A stretch of 64,000 bases of DNA from JBCCSZ01 sp039821145 (GCA_039821145.1 JBCBOS010000023.1:81572-145571), one strand, 5' to 3'; positions 44,248 to 53,234 are shown, counted from the stretch's first letter. Numbers and translations: made by a program. Notes: generated by a model not told the origin, from the sequence alone.

Positions 44248-44273
44248 TTTATGTTTATAATGCATGACATAAA
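44248..44273. promoter_or_regulatory. Candidate LysR-type regulator binding site
   Basis: The perfect inverted repeat TTTATGT / ACATAAA with a 12-base spacer lies 10 bases before the lysR ATG. It contains the T-N11-A type dyad expected for LysR-family recognition, and its TTA/TAA ends recall CbbR/CmpR sites. Position fits autoregulation plus control of the divergent operon. Confidence 0.5.
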
Positions 44274-44282
44274 CTAAAACTT

Positions 44283-45191
44283 ATGAATTACACATTACAC
44301 CAACTTCGCATCTTCCTCAAAGTATGCGAAGCAGGTAGCATTACCAAGGCCTCCGAAGAGCTGTTTTTGACACAACCAGCCATCTCCATACAACTGAAAA
44401 AATTGCAAGATGAGTTCGAGATTCCACTGACCGAAGTCATTGGCAGAAAGCTGTATATCACAGATTTTGGACTGCGAATTCGCGCTTTGGCAGAAGATAT
44501 TTTGGAAAAAGTGGATCAGATCAAATCTTCTGTTGATCAGTACAAAGGCATTCTGAGTGGGCAAATCAAGATCGCATCGGCATCCAGCGGCAAGTATGTC
44601 ATCCCCTATTTTTTGACTGGATTCATGCGAAAACACCCCGGAGTTTCCATCTCCATCGACGTGGCCAACAAGACCAAAGTTGTGGAAAAACTTCAGGAAA
44701 ACTCCATCGATTTTGCCATGATTTCCGTCATCCCAAGCAATCTTTCGCTCAACTGTATCCCCCTCATTCGCAACGAACTGCAGCTGGTCGCCTCTGCCGA
44801 CTACCCGGGAATCAACAAACGAATGCCACTCAAAAAGCTCAATACACACACACTCATCTTCCGAGAAAAAGGCTCTGCTACCAGAGCAGCCATGGAAAAT
44901 TACTTGCAAAAGAACCAGGTACAAACCAAGCGATCCATGTATCTGGTATCCAACGAGGCGGTCAAACAGGCAGTGAAGGCGGGACTGGGCTTGTCGATCA
45001 TGCCTCTGGTAGGCATCAGAAGTGAATTGGCACTGAACGCCATGAAGATCGTCCAAATGAAAAACCTCCCCATCGTGACCCAATGGAATTTGGCCTACGG
45101 CAGCGGCAAGCAACTCTCACCAGTCCACCAAGCGCTGATCGAGTACATCAGTGAACACAAGGAACGAATTGGGGAAAAGCATTTTTCTTGA
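44283..45191 (+). CDS. LysR-family regulator, CbbR/CmpR-like
   Basis: A 302-residue LysR-type regulator. The N-terminal HTH reads LHQLRIFLKVCEAGSITKAS, then FLTQPAISIQLKKLQDEFEI. The substrate-binding domain covers about 90-300 (GQIKIASASSGKYVIPYFLT, then LGLSIMPLVGIRSELAL). The HTH and the divergent placement next to a bicarbonate transporter resemble CbbR and CmpR, which sense carbon status through metabolites such as 2-phosphoglycolate or RuBP. In an organism without an evident Calvin cycle the effector may differ. Confidence 0.9.
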   Translation: MNYTLHQLRIFLKVCEAGSITKASEELFLTQPAISIQLKKLQDEFEIPLTEVIGRKLYITDFGLRIRALAEDILEKVDQIKSSVDQYKGILSGQIKIASASSGKYVIPYFLTGFMRKHPGVSISIDVANKTKVVEKLQENSIDFAMISVIPSNLSLNCIPLIRNELQLVASADYPGINKRMPLKKLNTHTLIFREKGSATRAAMENYLQKNQVQTKRSMYLVSNEAVKQAVKAGLGLSIMPLVGIRSELALNAMKIVQMKNLPIVTQWNLAYGSGKQLSPVHQALIEYISEHKERIGEKHFS

Positions 45192-45261
45192 GGAGAGAAC
45201 AAATGGAAGAAACCAAGACAAGGCGCTGGAGTTGGACCTTGTCTTGGCATCAGCAGAAGGC

Positions 45262-46476
45262 CTACAGGTCTCTGGGAGAATGAATGTTGCAGCGATAGCC
45301 CACTCCCAGGGAAATCTTTTCAGCACCTGGCATCCTACCGCGGAAAGGGTCATTGGCCCCATCATCTATGACAAAGGCCGCATCGACATATATCCCCTTG
45401 TAAGACAGCCCACTGCCAAAGCTCCAAAAGGTCCGATTGCCCTTGGAGGGGTCTTCGTAGCGATAGCCAAAGCGGAGGGAGGCCCGCAAGTCGCGGTAGC
45501 TATAGCCCATCTCCATTCCAATTTTGCGGATGATCTCTCGAAAATCTTCTCCACCATGATGGTCGTCGGTGAAGGAAGTCAACATGCCTTCCAAGGCTGA
45601 TTTTTCCAAGTAGTCTGCTACAAAGTTTTCGTCGTCGTCGCAATTGCAGGGAGTCGGAACCATGAGCTTGTCAAACTGCAGCGACATCCCAATGTCAAAT
45701 CCATGATTGTCGTTCAATTCTTTTGTCAGCCGAAAGGCGCCTCCCAGGCGAATGATGGCAGGAGAATAGGATTGGGCAAAGTCCCCCTGAAAATAACCCA
45801 CCTTGGGCCCCATATTCTGAAAGGACAAGCCAGCTGACCAATGCAAGGCCAGGCCATTGGAGAGTTGCTGCATGCTGTGAAAATGTACGCCCAAATCAAA
45901 CATCAGTGTATTGATGGCTTCGTAGCCCTCAAAAATCTCTTCCCCATCTCTCAACGGATCACTCTTTACGTATTTGAGGCCCGCACCGATGGACCAATTG
46001 GGGTGGAGCTGATAGGCATAGGACAGAGACGTCAACCACTCGGTGGGTTGCAAATCAATGGTATCGCCAGTGAAAAAGTCGATGGCAAAGGATGATCCCA
46101 GTTCAAAGTCTTTGATGTTCAGCCCCAAGGCGTGGCGCTCGTTTGCCTGTAGCATGACCCCCAGTCCTCGAAAATAGATGGGATCCCCTCCGTTGGACCC
46201 ATCCAACCAGGGCATGTAAGTGGCATGGACGTCCAGTTGGCGGTTGTTGGCAGTGAGAAGGGCTGGGTTTTGGGTCAAGGCAGACTGCCCATTGCCGCTC
46301 ATGTTTACGACACCAACTTCCCCCATTCCCAAATGATAGGGCTTGGCATCGATCAATGCAAAAGGAACGGCTGTCCGGATGGGATTGAAATCTCGAAGAT
46401 TGCCGATGAAAGGACTCTGGGCTGATATGGTTGTGGTCAACAAACAGGCTAGAAGAATCAGATATTGCGTTTTCAT
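45262..46476 (-). CDS. PorV/PorQ-like outer-membrane protein
   Basis: A 404-residue outer-membrane beta-barrel protein. The ATG at 46476 gives a signal peptide (MKTQYLILLACLLTTTISAQ). The early region AVPFALIDAKPYHLGMGEVG, then SALTQNPALLTANNRQL, has the pattern of PorV/LptO family proteins, which serve the type IX secretion system by shuttling cargo to the attachment complex. Later strands alternate aromatic and polar residues, as in SLSYAYQLHPNWSIGAGLKY. A short cysteine-acid loop (CNCDDDEN) is unusual. It may be a specialised PorV paralog for a subset of cargo. Confidence 0.82.
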   Translation of the reverse strand: MKTQYLILLACLLTTTISAQSPFIGNLRDFNPIRTAVPFALIDAKPYHLGMGEVGVVNMSGNGQSALTQNPALLTANNRQLDVHATYMPWLDGSNGGDPIYFRGLGVMLQANERHALGLNIKDFELGSSFAIDFFTGDTIDLQPTEWLTSLSYAYQLHPNWSIGAGLKYVKSDPLRDGEEIFEGYEAINTLMFDLGVHFHSMQQLSNGLALHWSAGLSFQNMGPKVGYFQGDFAQSYSPAIIRLGGAFRLTKELNDNHGFDIGMSLQFDKLMVPTPCNCDDDENFVADYLEKSALEGMLTSFTDDHHGGEDFREIIRKIGMEMGYSYRDLRASLRFGYRYEDPSKGNRTFWSFGSGLSYKGIYVDAAFVIDDGANDPFRGRMPGAEKISLGVGYRCNIHSPRDL

Positions 46477-46666
46477 GTACTTCAAATTTTGGAATTGTTC
46501 AAAAAGGATGTCATTCAGGCCGATTGTGGCGGCCTCAGGGTACATGTCTAGCCATATACAACCAATTGGATTTTTTTGTTGTGCCGACCAATGGGTGATC
46601 AGATACTATGGTAGACAGCAGAGAAAGGGAACTGGGTTGGGCCTTGAGAACATTTTTTCTTTCTGA

Positions 46667-47122
46667 TCAACTGTATTGTTCGATTACTTTGCCGCAGGCC
46701 TTGTCCAGCATTTGAAAAACCCGCTCGAAGCCATCGCCTGCTCCATAGTAAGGATCGGGGACATTTTCGTTGTAACCTGGTTGCCAGAAATTCATGATCA
46801 GGTGTACCTTGTCTTCTTGCTCTTTGCTAGAGGCATGTCGCATGATGCTCCGGTAATTGGCACTGTCCATGGCCATGATGAGGTCGTAGCGGTCCAGGTC
46901 AGCTGCTTCAAACTGGCGGGCCCTTTGTCCACTGATGTCTATCTGATGGCGAGCGGCTACCTCCACCGATCGCGGGTCGGGTGATTCTCCCACATGCCAA
47001 TAGCCTGTGCCGGCAGAATCGACTTGCCAATCGAGCTGGCGGCTGCTGATCTTTTCCTGGAGGATGCCCTCGGCCAGAGGGGAGCGGCAGATGTTGCCCA
47101 AACAGACCATAAGTATTTTCAT
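46667..47122 (-). CDS. Low-molecular-weight protein-tyrosine phosphatase
   Basis: A 151-residue LMW-PTP, which removes phosphate from tyrosine (or arginine) residues. The P-loop CLGNICRSP starts at Cys7, with Arg13 closing it; the general acid lies in VPDPYYGAGDGF near residue 124. The length is normal. Bacterial members often control exopolysaccharide tyrosine kinases, but none is nearby. Confidence 0.95.
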   Translation of the reverse strand: MKILMVCLGNICRSPLAEGILQEKISSRQLDWQVDSAGTGYWHVGESPDPRSVEVAARHQIDISGQRARQFEAADLDRYDLIMAMDSANYRSIMRHASSKEQEDKVHLIMNFWQPGYNENVPDPYYGAGDGFERVFQMLDKACGKVIEQYS

Positions 47123-47399
47123 CCTGGCAGTTGTTTTGAAGTTCGAACCTTAGCAAAATAGTACAATATCTACACCTATGCAACACGCAACAAATTGGCC
47201 AGACCGATACAACCATTGCCCAGTCGCTGCGTTTTTATTTTTGACAACAAAAAAAGAGGACCATTTTTTTGCCATTTGCCATAGGGTCTTCGGGCCATTT
47301 GCCGTTTTTCTTATGATGCCACACCTCTCCACGGAGGCAGGCCATTGTGAATGTCGCTTAAAACATCTGCATTCACCTTTCAAAAATCTCTAAAACAAC
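47123..47399. other. Intergenic region between divergent genes
   Basis: About 275 bases between the phosphatase and the 47400 gene. TATTTTGC on the minus strand near 47155 is close to the -7 consensus and may serve the phosphatase gene. No gene or repeat is apparent. Confidence 0.3.
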
Positions 47400-48206
47400 A
47401 TGAATATGAAATCATTTTTTCTACTCCTACTCAGTGGCTGCCTTTTCAGCATCGGTCTGAATGCCCAATCCCAACAAGGGTCATCCTGGAAGGTCAAAAG
47501 CATCGGCCTCAGCCTCTCCAGTACCTTGGAGATGCCAATGAACATGAACAGCGGGACATTTTTTGGAATGAAGGGCGAGGAAGTCCCCCAGGTGATCAAC
47601 CAAAATTTTGGATCGGCAGAGCTAGTGAGCATGACCTGCGACAATGGTGAATTGCGCGCCAGCATCAGCCTACAACCTCCGGGCTCAGACGATACAGAGG
47701 TACAGTTTACCCTTGTCAACATCATCGACCGAATGGACAAGATGGTCTTCGAGGCCGAAGATGCCGGCGAGGACAATTTTTTGACCATGGAAAGCCTGAG
47801 CGATGAGGTCGCCTTTGAAATTGGCCTGATCAAAAGCCACAAAGTCACCAACTGGTTTCGCCTCTACGCGGGGGGGAGCCTCAACTCTGGCATCTCTTAC
47901 AACCACCGCCTTTGCATCGAGGGACAAATCCCCATGTCGGACATATCGGCCGAAGGCACCGAGCAACTCAACTTCTCCGACAATCCCACACAACAGGAGT
48001 CATACTTTCAATCTTGCAACACCGTCAGCAACGGCTTGAACCAGCGCCTTTTTCTGCAAGGAGGAATGGGCATCCTGTTTTTCAAGCGCGTCGAAACAGG
48101 CCTTACCTACCGCAAAGGCATCGGCTACCGCTCCAATTTTGATGGCGAATTCTACGGCGTGACCCAACAATCTCTCAACATCAGCATCCGTTGGATGATC
48201 CCATAG
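47400..48206 (+). CDS. Exported protein, probable outer-membrane barrel
   Basis: A 268-residue exported protein with a signal peptide (MNMKSFFLLLLSGCLFSIGL, then NAQ). The mature part has alternating beta-strand segments, with barrel-like ends such as GMGILFFKRVETGLTYRKGI and the terminal aromatic strand SLNISIRWMIP. It therefore looks like a small outer-membrane barrel. Function is unknown. A strong hairpin lies 33 bases after the stop. Confidence 0.68.
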   Translation: MNMKSFFLLLLSGCLFSIGLNAQSQQGSSWKVKSIGLSLSSTLEMPMNMNSGTFFGMKGEEVPQVINQNFGSAELVSMTCDNGELRASISLQPPGSDDTEVQFTLVNIIDRMDKMVFEAEDAGEDNFLTMESLSDEVAFEIGLIKSHKVTNWFRLYAGGSLNSGISYNHRLCIEGQIPMSDISAEGTEQLNFSDNPTQQESYFQSCNTVSNGLNQRLFLQGGMGILFFKRVETGLTYRKGIGYRSNFDGEFYGVTQQSLNISIRWMIP

Positions 48207-48239
48207 TCACATTCTGCAAATCCAGTCAAGTAGTTGCCC

Positions 48240-48279
48240 GCACAAGCCCGAATCTTTTCAGAAAGGTTCGGGCTTGTGC
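48240..48279 (+). terminator. Terminator after the 47400 gene
   Basis: A perfect 13-bp stem GCACAAGCCCGAA / TTCGGGCTTGTGC with a 14-base loop lies 33 bases after the stop codon and is followed by TGAAAATATTTT. Confidence 0.72.
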
Positions 48280-48291
48280 TGAAAATATTTT

Positions 48292-48475
48292 AGAGTTTGT
48301 TCATAATTTGAGATTATTTGCGAAAATGAAAGATTTTGGCATCAGATAAGTGATATTTTGAGAGGCATAGCCTAGCTATGGCTGGAAAAATTCGCGCGAT
48401 ATGAGGAAAAAAGGCCTGCCTGCCGAACAGGCAGGATCATTTGCAGCACAAAAATTTTAAATCTGAACAAGCTCT
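48292..48475. mobile_element. MITE-like element with terminal inverted repeats
   Basis: A non-coding 184-bp block bounded by AGAGTTTGTTCA at the left and TGAACAAGCTCT at the right, which pair at 11 of 12 positions. Inside are a CATAGC-CTA-GCTATG hairpin and a CCTGCCTG-CCGAA-CAGGCAGG hairpin. It has no reading frame of note. Ends, size and internal hairpins fit a miniature inverted-repeat element mobilised in trans; a clear target-site duplication could not be fixed. It lies between a terminator and the next gene, a usual safe insertion spot. Confidence 0.55.
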
Positions 48476-48508
48476 TACTACCTTACAAAGAAAATACAGC
48501 TACCAACT

Positions 48509-49060
48509 ATGGAAGACCTCAGCAGCCTCAAACGCAAAGTAAAGCAATACAAAGAGGTACTCAACAACACAAAGGAGTACCGCCAAAACTGGACAAACGA
48601 ACTCCGCCAGCGCATCACCGATACCCTCACCCAAATGGCAAGTGAATCTGGGCTGGAGGCCGAAATCGTTCTCAAGGAAAACATCAAAAACCTGGAGGCT
48701 GTCGTCCTGGACTTGGGCCGAAGCAAGAGTGGAATTTCAGAAAAAGTCAGCGACGAGGTCCATCGTCCCCTGATCAAGCACAATGGCTCCCTGGTCTACC
48801 AGCAGTTGTTCAACGGCAAGATCATCGTGCTGATCACCTACCCCATGATCGAGGGCTACGGCGAACCCCGCCCGCCCAAAACCATCGCCATTTATCGACC
48901 AGAAGAACTCAAGCCCCCTTTCTTTGTCCGCCACATGGAAGACTTTATGAAAGAAGTCACCAATTGGGAAGACTTTGACGACGACGAGCCCAGTCAAAAG
49001 ATTGGCTTCAAGCTCAACTTTCTCGAAGGAACAGAAGGAGGCGGAACAGCGCCCCAATAA
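48509..49060 (+). CDS. Conserved-looking protein of unknown function
   Basis: A 183-residue cytosolic protein. The N-terminal third is helical and coiled-coil-like (LKRKVKQYKEVLNNTKEYRQ). The rest is alpha/beta with FNGKIIVLITYPMIEGYGEP, followed by PPKTIAIYRPEELKPPFFV, and ends in a low-complexity EGTEGGGTAPQ tail. No family is recognised. It is 5 bases upstream of mtnA, so the two are co-transcribed. The MITE-like element sits 33 bases upstream of its ATG and may influence its expression. Confidence 0.68.
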   Translation: MEDLSSLKRKVKQYKEVLNNTKEYRQNWTNELRQRITDTLTQMASESGLEAEIVLKENIKNLEAVVLDLGRSKSGISEKVSDEVHRPLIKHNGSLVYQQLFNGKIIVLITYPMIEGYGEPRPPKTIAIYRPEELKPPFFVRHMEDFMKEVTNWEDFDDDEPSQKIGFKLNFLEGTEGGGTAPQ

Positions 49061-49065
49061 GCAAC

Positions 49066-50178
49066 ATGAAAATTCAAGGTACACACTACCAGTCCATCTG
49101 GCTGGCAGCAGATGATCCCCGCTTTGTCGAGATCATCGACCAGCGACAGCTTCCCCATCAGTTTGTCGTCGAACGCATCGGCAGCCATGAGCAAATGGCA
49201 ACAGCCATTAAAGACATGCATCTTCGCGGTGCTCCCCTCATCGGTGCTGCCGCTGCCTTTGGCATGTACCTGGCGGCATTGGAGTGTCCAGAAGAACTGT
49301 TTCCAGCCTTCTTGAACCGCGCTGCCGAAAAACTCTTTCACACCCGCCCCACTGCCGTTGACTTACAATGGGCCTTGGGCTTGCAACAGGCCATCACAAA
49401 GCAAGCAAATTCCTTGGCGCAAGCCAGAGAACAACTCCTGCACAATGCCCAGAAAATCATCGCACAAAGTGCTGAAAATTGTCGCATGATCGGCCAGCAC
49501 GGCCTGCCATTGATCCGAGAGCTGTCGGAGAAAAAACAAGGAAAAACAGTACATATACTCACCCACTGCAATGCGGGATGGCTTGCCTGTGTAGACTACG
49601 GCACAGCCACCGCTCCCATCTATGCAGCCCATGACGAGGGACTGGATGTCCACGTATGGGTAGACGAAACCCGCCCCCGCAACCAAGGCGCCCGCCTGAC
49701 TGCTTGGGAATTGGGCCAACACGGCATCCCACATACGGTCATCGCCGATAACACTGGCGGCCATCTGATGCAACACGCCATGGTCGACATGGTCATCACA
49801 GGCACGGACCGCACCACCCGCCAAGGAGATGTGGCCAATAAGATCGGAACCTATCTCAAGGCCTTGGCCGCCTACGACAACCAGATCCCCTTCTATGTGG
49901 CCCTGCCCTCCAGCACCATCGACTGGGAAATTGAAGACGGGCTGCGCGACATTCCCATCGAAGAACGAGCAGCCGAAGAAGTGACCCACATACAAGGATG
50001 GGTGGATGGCCAAATCCAAAAAGTCCGCCTCAGTCCTGCCGACAGTCCCGCCAAAAATTATGGTTTTGATGTAACGCCGGCCCGGTTGGTGACAGCTTTG
50101 ATCACCGAAAGAGGGCATTGCAACGCCTCCGAAGATGGCCTAACAACTCTTTTCCCCGAAAGGAAGACCTCAAAGTAG
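49066..50178 (+). CDS. mtnA: Methylthioribose-1-phosphate isomerase
   Basis: A 370-residue MtnA, which converts 5-methylthioribose-1-phosphate to the ribulose form in methylthioadenosine salvage. Signature segments are MHLRGAPLIGAAAAFGMYLA, LTHCNAGWLACVDYGTATAP (catalytic Cys), VDETRPRNQGARLTAWELGQ, and ITGTDRTTRQGDVANKIGTY with the catalytic Asp. The C-terminal segment FDVTPARLVTALITERG is typical. Other mtn genes (mtnK, mtnC, mtnD) are absent here. A class II aldolase gene lies 1 kb downstream on the same strand. Confidence 0.96.
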   Translation: MKIQGTHYQSIWLAADDPRFVEIIDQRQLPHQFVVERIGSHEQMATAIKDMHLRGAPLIGAAAAFGMYLAALECPEELFPAFLNRAAEKLFHTRPTAVDLQWALGLQQAITKQANSLAQAREQLLHNAQKIIAQSAENCRMIGQHGLPLIRELSEKKQGKTVHILTHCNAGWLACVDYGTATAPIYAAHDEGLDVHVWVDETRPRNQGARLTAWELGQHGIPHTVIADNTGGHLMQHAMVDMVITGTDRTTRQGDVANKIGTYLKALAAYDNQIPFYVALPSSTIDWEIEDGLRDIPIEERAAEEVTHIQGWVDGQIQKVRLSPADSPAKNYGFDVTPARLVTALITERGHCNASEDGLTTLFPERKTSK

Positions 50179-50249
50179 TACCACGGCCACAATCGCATTT
50201 GGAATAAAGTCTGGATAGTACTATTTTTAAGGTCCCTAAAGTTATTATC

Positions 50250-51128
50250 ATGAGCAAAATTCTCATTACCGGCGCAACCGGTAAGACAGGCATGGCTGCT
50301 TTGAGAGAGCTGATCAGCCGAGGTGCCGATGTGCGGGCCATGACCCGAAACCCCGAAAAAGCCTCCACTTTTGAGGAGCGCGGCATTCCCGCCGCAGTTG
50401 CTGATTTTCACAATGCCACATCTTTGAACAAAGCCCTGGAAGGAGTCGACCGCATGTATTTGGTATCGGCTCCCACACAGGATATGGTACAAACGGAGAA
50501 GAATGTGATCAATGCTGCCAAAAAAGCAGGTGTCGAATTCGTTGTGAAAATATCAGCTCTTGGCAGCCACAAAGAGTCTCCTTTTCAGCTCGGACAAGCC
50601 CACAAGGCCATCGAAGAATACCTGCAAAAATCCGATTTGGCACATGCCATTCTACAGCCACATGGATTCATGCAAAACCTCATTGGCAGTGCGGCCAGCA
50701 TTCAAGCCCAAGGGATGATATACGCCAACGCAGGAGACATTGGGTATCCCTTCATCGACGCCAGAGACATCGGTTCGGCAGCTGCCCAATTGTTGATGGA
50801 AGGTCCAGAGGAGCACGATGGCCAAAGCTATGTATTGACTGGCCCCAAGGCCTTGACATATGCGGAGATGGCCGACATCCTGGCAGAACTGCTCCAACGC
50901 CCCGTCCAACACGTGCCCATTTCAGATGAAGCGGCTCGCGATGGAATGGTACAGGCAGGCTTTCCACAATGGCTGGCAGAAGACCTGGTGCGTCTCAACC
51001 AGCTTTGGCGATCCAATCCCGACTTGTATTGCACCACAACCCCACTCGTCGGGGAGCTTACAGGCCATCCCCCCCGATCTTTTCGTACCTTTGTCCGAGA
51101 GCATTTGCAGCTTTTTTCCACTGCATAA
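50250..51128 (+). CDS. NmrA-type NAD(P)-binding protein
   Basis: A 292-residue atypical short-chain dehydrogenase of the NmrA/SDR_a5 type. The cofactor loop is ILITGATGKTGMAALRELIS at the start, followed by RAMTRNPEKASTF. Members act as redox sensors or quinone reductases (QorB-like) rather than typical dehydrogenases; the active-site Tyr-x3-Lys is not evident. It lies 71 bases after mtnA and 44 bases before the aldolase gene, on the same strand. Confidence 0.9.
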   Translation: MSKILITGATGKTGMAALRELISRGADVRAMTRNPEKASTFEERGIPAAVADFHNATSLNKALEGVDRMYLVSAPTQDMVQTEKNVINAAKKAGVEFVVKISALGSHKESPFQLGQAHKAIEEYLQKSDLAHAILQPHGFMQNLIGSAASIQAQGMIYANAGDIGYPFIDARDIGSAAAQLLMEGPEEHDGQSYVLTGPKALTYAEMADILAELLQRPVQHVPISDEAARDGMVQAGFPQWLAEDLVRLNQLWRSNPDLYCTTTPLVGELTGHPPRSFRTFVREHLQLFSTA

Positions 51129-51172
51129 GCTGACTTGCAACTCATTTGCCGGAATTTGAATGACAAAAGGCC

Positions 51173-51778
51173 ATGGAAGAAGGGTACATCAAATTTCAAT
51201 GCCACTGGCAGCAGACGGCCCCTTTGTCTGCCCAGGAGATCGGACCACTCAACCACTGGCGAGACCGCTTGTTTGCGCGGGGATTGGTGGGGGCTTATCC
51301 GGATGGCATTGGCTTTGGCAATGTCAGTTGTCGATACACCGATGAGCAGTTCATCATCAGCGGAACGGCCACTGGTGCCTTGCCCCGGCTGGATGCCCAA
51401 CACTATTCTTTGGTCAGTGATTTTGACCTGGACCAGAACGAGTTGCACTGCCGAGGGCCCATCCGGGCTTCTTCTGAGTCGATGAGTCATGCTGTCATTT
51501 ACCAGGAAATTCCAGAAGTACAGGCGGTCTTTCACATCCATCACCTGGGGATGTGGTCTCATTTTTTGGGTCGGCTTCCCACCACCCGTCCGGAGGCCAG
51601 CTATGGTACGCCTGAGATGGCCTATGAGATCGTTCGATTGCTTCGCAGCAGCAGCTTGGCAGTCCGTGAGAAGTGTTTTGTCATGGGGGGCCATCGGGAG
51701 GGCTTGATTGCCTTTGGAAGTAGTTTGGAAGAAGCGGGGACAAATTTGTTGGGATATTTCGAGCAAATGCCCTCGTAG
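51173..51778 (+). CDS. Class II aldolase/adducin-family protein
   Basis: A 201-residue member of the class II aldolase family. The zinc motif is in AVFHIHHLGMWSHFLGRL, with an N-terminal fold signature DGIGFGNVSCRYTDEQFIIS and a C-terminal GGHREGLIAFGSSLEEAG. The family includes fuculose-phosphate aldolase, ribulose-phosphate 4-epimerase and methylthioribulose-phosphate dehydratase (MtnB). Because mtnA is in the same gene run, it may act on methylthioribulose- or deoxyribulose-phosphate, either as MtnB or as the aldolase of the DHAP shunt. The motif HIHH differs from the HTHS typical of MtnB. Confidence 0.85.
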   Translation: MEEGYIKFQCHWQQTAPLSAQEIGPLNHWRDRLFARGLVGAYPDGIGFGNVSCRYTDEQFIISGTATGALPRLDAQHYSLVSDFDLDQNELHCRGPIRASSESMSHAVIYQEIPEVQAVFHIHHLGMWSHFLGRLPTTRPEASYGTPEMAYEIVRLLRSSSLAVREKCFVMGGHREGLIAFGSSLEEAGTNLLGYFEQMPS

Positions 51779-51838
51779 GTTGCCCAAAGTCTGGGGCAAA
51801 TTTTCGAACAAAGGCTGCGAGAACTACGTTATGATTGC

Positions 51839-53197
51839 ATGTCAAACAAATCCGACCAGCTCGGTCAGCTTCCCATTGGCCAACTTCTTCGCCAACAGGC
51901 CATTCCTGCATCCATTGGTATTTTGATCTTGTCCATTTACGGCATTGTGGATACCATCTTTGTGGGTCGCTGGATCGATTCGCTGGCCATTGGTGCGGTG
52001 ACAGTTGTTTTGCCCATTCAATTTTTCATTGCCTCCATTGGGATGGCCATCGGGATTGGGGGTGCCTCCATCATTTCGAGGGCCTTGGGATCTGGACAGC
52101 GACAGAAGGCATTGTCGGCTTTTGGCAATCAAATCACCCTTACTGTGAGTCTGGCAGTGACAGTGGTAATCGGCGGCTACTTCTTTCTCGAACCCATCCT
52201 GCGTGCTTTTGGAGGACAAGGCAAAGTACTGGAATACGCCATCATTTACTTCCGGATTTTGCTGCTGGGCATTCCGTTTTTGGCCTTTGCCATGATGGCC
52301 AACAATGTCATGCGGGCCGAGGGCAGTCCCAAGTTTGCGATGATGTGCATGGTCATTCCCGCCATTACCAATATGGTGTTGGACCCCATCTTCATTGTGT
52401 GGTTGGATATGGGAATGGCGGGAGCGGGCTGGGCGACGACCGCTTCCTTTTGGGCCAGCGCAGCCTTTGCCCTGTGGTATTTTTTGTCTGGCCGTTCTGA
52501 GATGAACATTCCGCTGAGCCAATTGTGGCCCAAGTGGGAGATCGTCAGCGAGATCTTTGCCATTGGTGGAGTGACCTTGGCCCGTCAGGGGACGATTGCC
52601 TTGTTGGCCATTGTGCTCAACAACAGCCTGGTCCGATATGGCGGAGAAATTTCCATTTCCGTTTTTGGGATCATCAGTCGCGTTTTGATGTTTGCCAATT
52701 TTCCTGTATTGGGCATCACCCAGGGATTTCTGCCCATTGCTGGTTTCAATCACGGGGCGCAGAAATGGGAGCGGGTCAAGTCGGTCATTCGCACCTCCAT
52801 CTTGTGGGGCAGTGGCATTGCCTTGGGGATATTTGTCGTCATCATGCTGTTGGCGGGATCTGTGGTGGGCATCTTCACCACTGATGCAGAACTCATCGAG
52901 CGCACCCGTCCGGCCTTGATCATTTGTTTTTTGGCCACCCCCCTCCTATCCATTCAGCTCATCGGCTCGGCCTACTACCAAGCCATTGGCAGGGCGCTTC
53001 CCGCTCTGTTGTTGACCCTGAGCAAACAAGGATTTTTTCTCATCCCATTGCTGTTCATTCTCCCCCGCTTTTACGACCTCAACGGCATTTGGATGGCCTT
53101 TCCCATTGCCGACGTCCTGGCAGCCACTGTCACCTTTGTCTACCTCAAAAAAGGGATGAAGGAGTTGAGGCAAAAAGAATTTGTTTCGCCTGTCTAG
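51839..53197 (+). CDS. MATE-family efflux transporter
   Basis: A 452-residue transporter with twelve membrane segments. MATE signatures include IPASIGILILSIYGIVDTIF near the N-terminus and a second-half repeat beginning AIGGVTLARQGTIALLAIVL. MATE proteins export cationic drugs or metabolites in exchange for sodium or protons. It lies 60 bases after the aldolase gene and 37 bases before mnmE, all on the same strand. The substrate is not predictable. Confidence 0.93.
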   Translation: MSNKSDQLGQLPIGQLLRQQAIPASIGILILSIYGIVDTIFVGRWIDSLAIGAVTVVLPIQFFIASIGMAIGIGGASIISRALGSGQRQKALSAFGNQITLTVSLAVTVVIGGYFFLEPILRAFGGQGKVLEYAIIYFRILLLGIPFLAFAMMANNVMRAEGSPKFAMMCMVIPAITNMVLDPIFIVWLDMGMAGAGWATTASFWASAAFALWYFLSGRSEMNIPLSQLWPKWEIVSEIFAIGGVTLARQGTIALLAIVLNNSLVRYGGEISISVFGIISRVLMFANFPVLGITQGFLPIAGFNHGAQKWERVKSVIRTSILWGSGIALGIFVVIMLLAGSVVGIFTTDAELIERTRPALIICFLATPLLSIQLIGSAYYQAIGRALPALLLTLSKQGFFLIPLLFILPRFYDLNGIWMAFPIADVLAATVTFVYLKKGMKELRQKEFVSPV

Positions 53198-53234
53198 AAT
53201 TGTGTAATTTCGCCTCTTAACCCAATCGGTGCTC

